The notes under the pieces are model-generated. The model did no database searches and had not been told where the DNA came from. It worked only from the letters and a program-made list of their open reading frames with translations. Made by a program: the position numbers and the translations under genes. A DNA stretch of 64,000 nucleotides, from positions 62,001 to 126,000 of the forward strand of contig SZZY01000008.1 of NCBI GenBank assembly GCA_009830035.1, read 5' to 3'. Each line of letters begins with the position of its first letter. Position 1 is the stretch's first letter. Source of the DNA: Pantoea sp. Eser (GTDB lineage Bacteria; Pseudomonadota; Gammaproteobacteria; Enterobacterales; Enterobacteriaceae). Below, piece after piece: positions 62,901 to 64,000 of the stretch.

Positions 62901-64000
62901 TGCGCCTGAGGCCCTGCTCGGTAATATCGCCAAACTGGTAACCCGGCAGCGCCGCGACCGCCTCCCGTGCCGGGCGCAGATAAAGCTCGCCCTGCAGCGC
63001 GTTACCGGCGGCCGGTGCGCCATACAGGTAGCGGCCCTCAATATCGAAAGCGATATCAGCATCGGCAGGCTGCGGCTGGGGATCGGTTTTCAGAGGCAAC
63101 GCCATGCGTTCCGGCAGAAAATCCTCGACGTGGAAAGACCATTGCCGCTTCAGATTGTCACCGGCATTCAGCCGCAGCTGCCAGTCACCGGTCATCGACG
63201 CGTCGGGCAGGGTGAAACTCTGCTGATAGAAACCGTCCTGCGGCTGCCAGACAAAGGTACGCACCAGCTGGTCATCGGGCTGGGCCGGCAACGGTTTACC
63301 GTCGGCATCCCGTAATAGTGCATTGACGATCACCGTTTCGCCCGGGCGATAGATATCCCGTGGACCAAACACGAACAGCTGTTTGTCGTAGCCCTGCGGC
63401 CCGGTGACCGGAAACTCCGCCAGATCCAGCGCCGGACGCGCCAGGTCGATCAGCGAGGTCTGTTCGCCCTGCATCGCCAGCAGAAAGCGGCCCTTCTCAT
63501 CCGCTTTCAGACGCAGATGCCCGTTGCTGTCGCTGGCGCCACTTTGCAGCACCTGGCCTTTCTCGTTCAGCAGCCTGACGCTGACGTCAGAAAGCGGCTT
63601 GCCGTTTTCCAGGCTCTGGGCGAACAGTTCAAGCTGCGTGGGAAAGCGATGCAGTGACAGACCAATATCGCTCAGGGTAAACAGCGTGGCGGGCATGCTG
63701 TAATGATAACTGCAGTTTTTCACGAGTATTGCGTGCCGGGTTGAGTTCAAAACGTCCGCTGTAAACCAGCTGACTGCTTTTCAACAACGAATACGACTGC
63801 CAGCTTGAGAGGTTATTGCCGTCATTCCACTCGGCAAGAAACGCCGCCAGACCGGCATTTTTTATCCGGAAAAAATCCACATCAACCTGGTTGATATTCA
63901 GCGCCAGCACCGGTAACCCCTCAGTGAGGCGCAGCGGCAGCAGCGAGCCACGGCTGGCAAAACCGACCATCGGTTCGATATCACGGGTGGTGATTTTTTT
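59957..64000 (-). pseudogene. yfhM: YfhM, bacterial alpha-2-macroglobulin, broken and partial
   Basis: Large periplasmic-facing lipoprotein thought to trap proteases, paired with PBP1C. The visible part includes MG domains (PRDIYRPGETVIVNALLRD) and the thioester domain with GCLEQ near 61009-61023. Lesions: frameshifts near 63700, 62820, 62110 and 60455, and TAG at 60679-60681. The last stretch (LSKELNGKRWFST to DALVADLLPA) runs in frame into pbpC at 59954-59959. The N-terminus lies beyond the window. Confidence 0.9.

Overview
The window reads as a chromosomal segment of an enterobacterium, most like the Erwinia/Pantoea branch. Gene content and order follow the E. coli region bamC-dapA-gcvR-bcp-perM-bepA-yfgD-hda-upp-purMN-ppk-ppx-guaAB-xseA-der-bamB-yfgM-hisS-ispG-rodZ-rlmN-ndk-pbpC-yfhM, with Erwinia-type extras (pilW, a second pst operon, a protealysin/emfourin pair, a PQQ glucose dehydrogenase and a xyloside locus). 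I cannot name the species. The state of decay would fit a recently host-restricted Erwinia symbiont such as 'Candidatus Erwinia dacicola', but that is inference.

The dominant property is decay. About two dozen genes are broken by in-frame stops, small indels or deletions (gcvR, perM, a diguanylate cyclase, pstA, pstC, tehB, mgtE, a DUF3750 gene, a GH43 xylosidase, protealysin, gcd, yfgJ, pilW, pbpC, yfhM and most of the island). Housekeeping genes beside them are full length (dapA, hda, upp, purMN, ppk, ppx, guaAB, xseA, der, bamB, hisS, ispG, rodZ, rlmN, ndk). Losses fall on regulation, transport, defence and envelope accessory functions. Some indels lie in homopolymers, so sequencing error cannot be fully excluded for those.

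Layout. 1-9.7 kb: lysine synthesis, peroxiredoxin, BepA and Hda, with broken gcvR, perM and dgc and a pair of DsrE-like paralogues. 10-12.6 kb: divergent upp / purMN with a PurR operator. 12.7-17.1 kb: second pst operon in which only pstB survives. 17.2-20.8 kb: ppk-ppx. 20.9-25 kb: tehB remnant, yfgG, broken mgtE, a toxin-antitoxin-like pair, a DUF2158 gene and a DUF3750 gene broken at a G10 tract. 25.8-30.7 kb: xylo-oligosaccharide locus (LamB-type porin, GH43 xylosidase pseudogene, GPH symporter).

31-41.5 kb is a guaA-targeted integrative island. A 140-bp copy of the guaA 3' end and its terminator lies at 31522-31661, and the native copy at 41328-41467. A broken integrase lies just left of each copy, so two elements probably inserted in tandem. 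The 9.8-kb inner element carries three nuclease/ATPase defence-like units: an Mrr-like nuclease gene, a divergent protein with two PD-(D/E)XK-like domains, and a four-gene cluster with an ABC/Rad50-like ATPase that matches the ABC-three-component (ABC-3C) class. Nearly all of it is inactivated.

41.5-58.7 kb: guaBA, xseA, protealysin remnant plus intact emfourin, gcd/yfgJ deletion fusion, and the der-bamB-yfgM-hisS-ispG-rodZ-pilW-rlmN-ndk series. 58.9-64 kb: a yfhM-pbpC chimaera made by one in-frame deletion, with yfhM running off the window.
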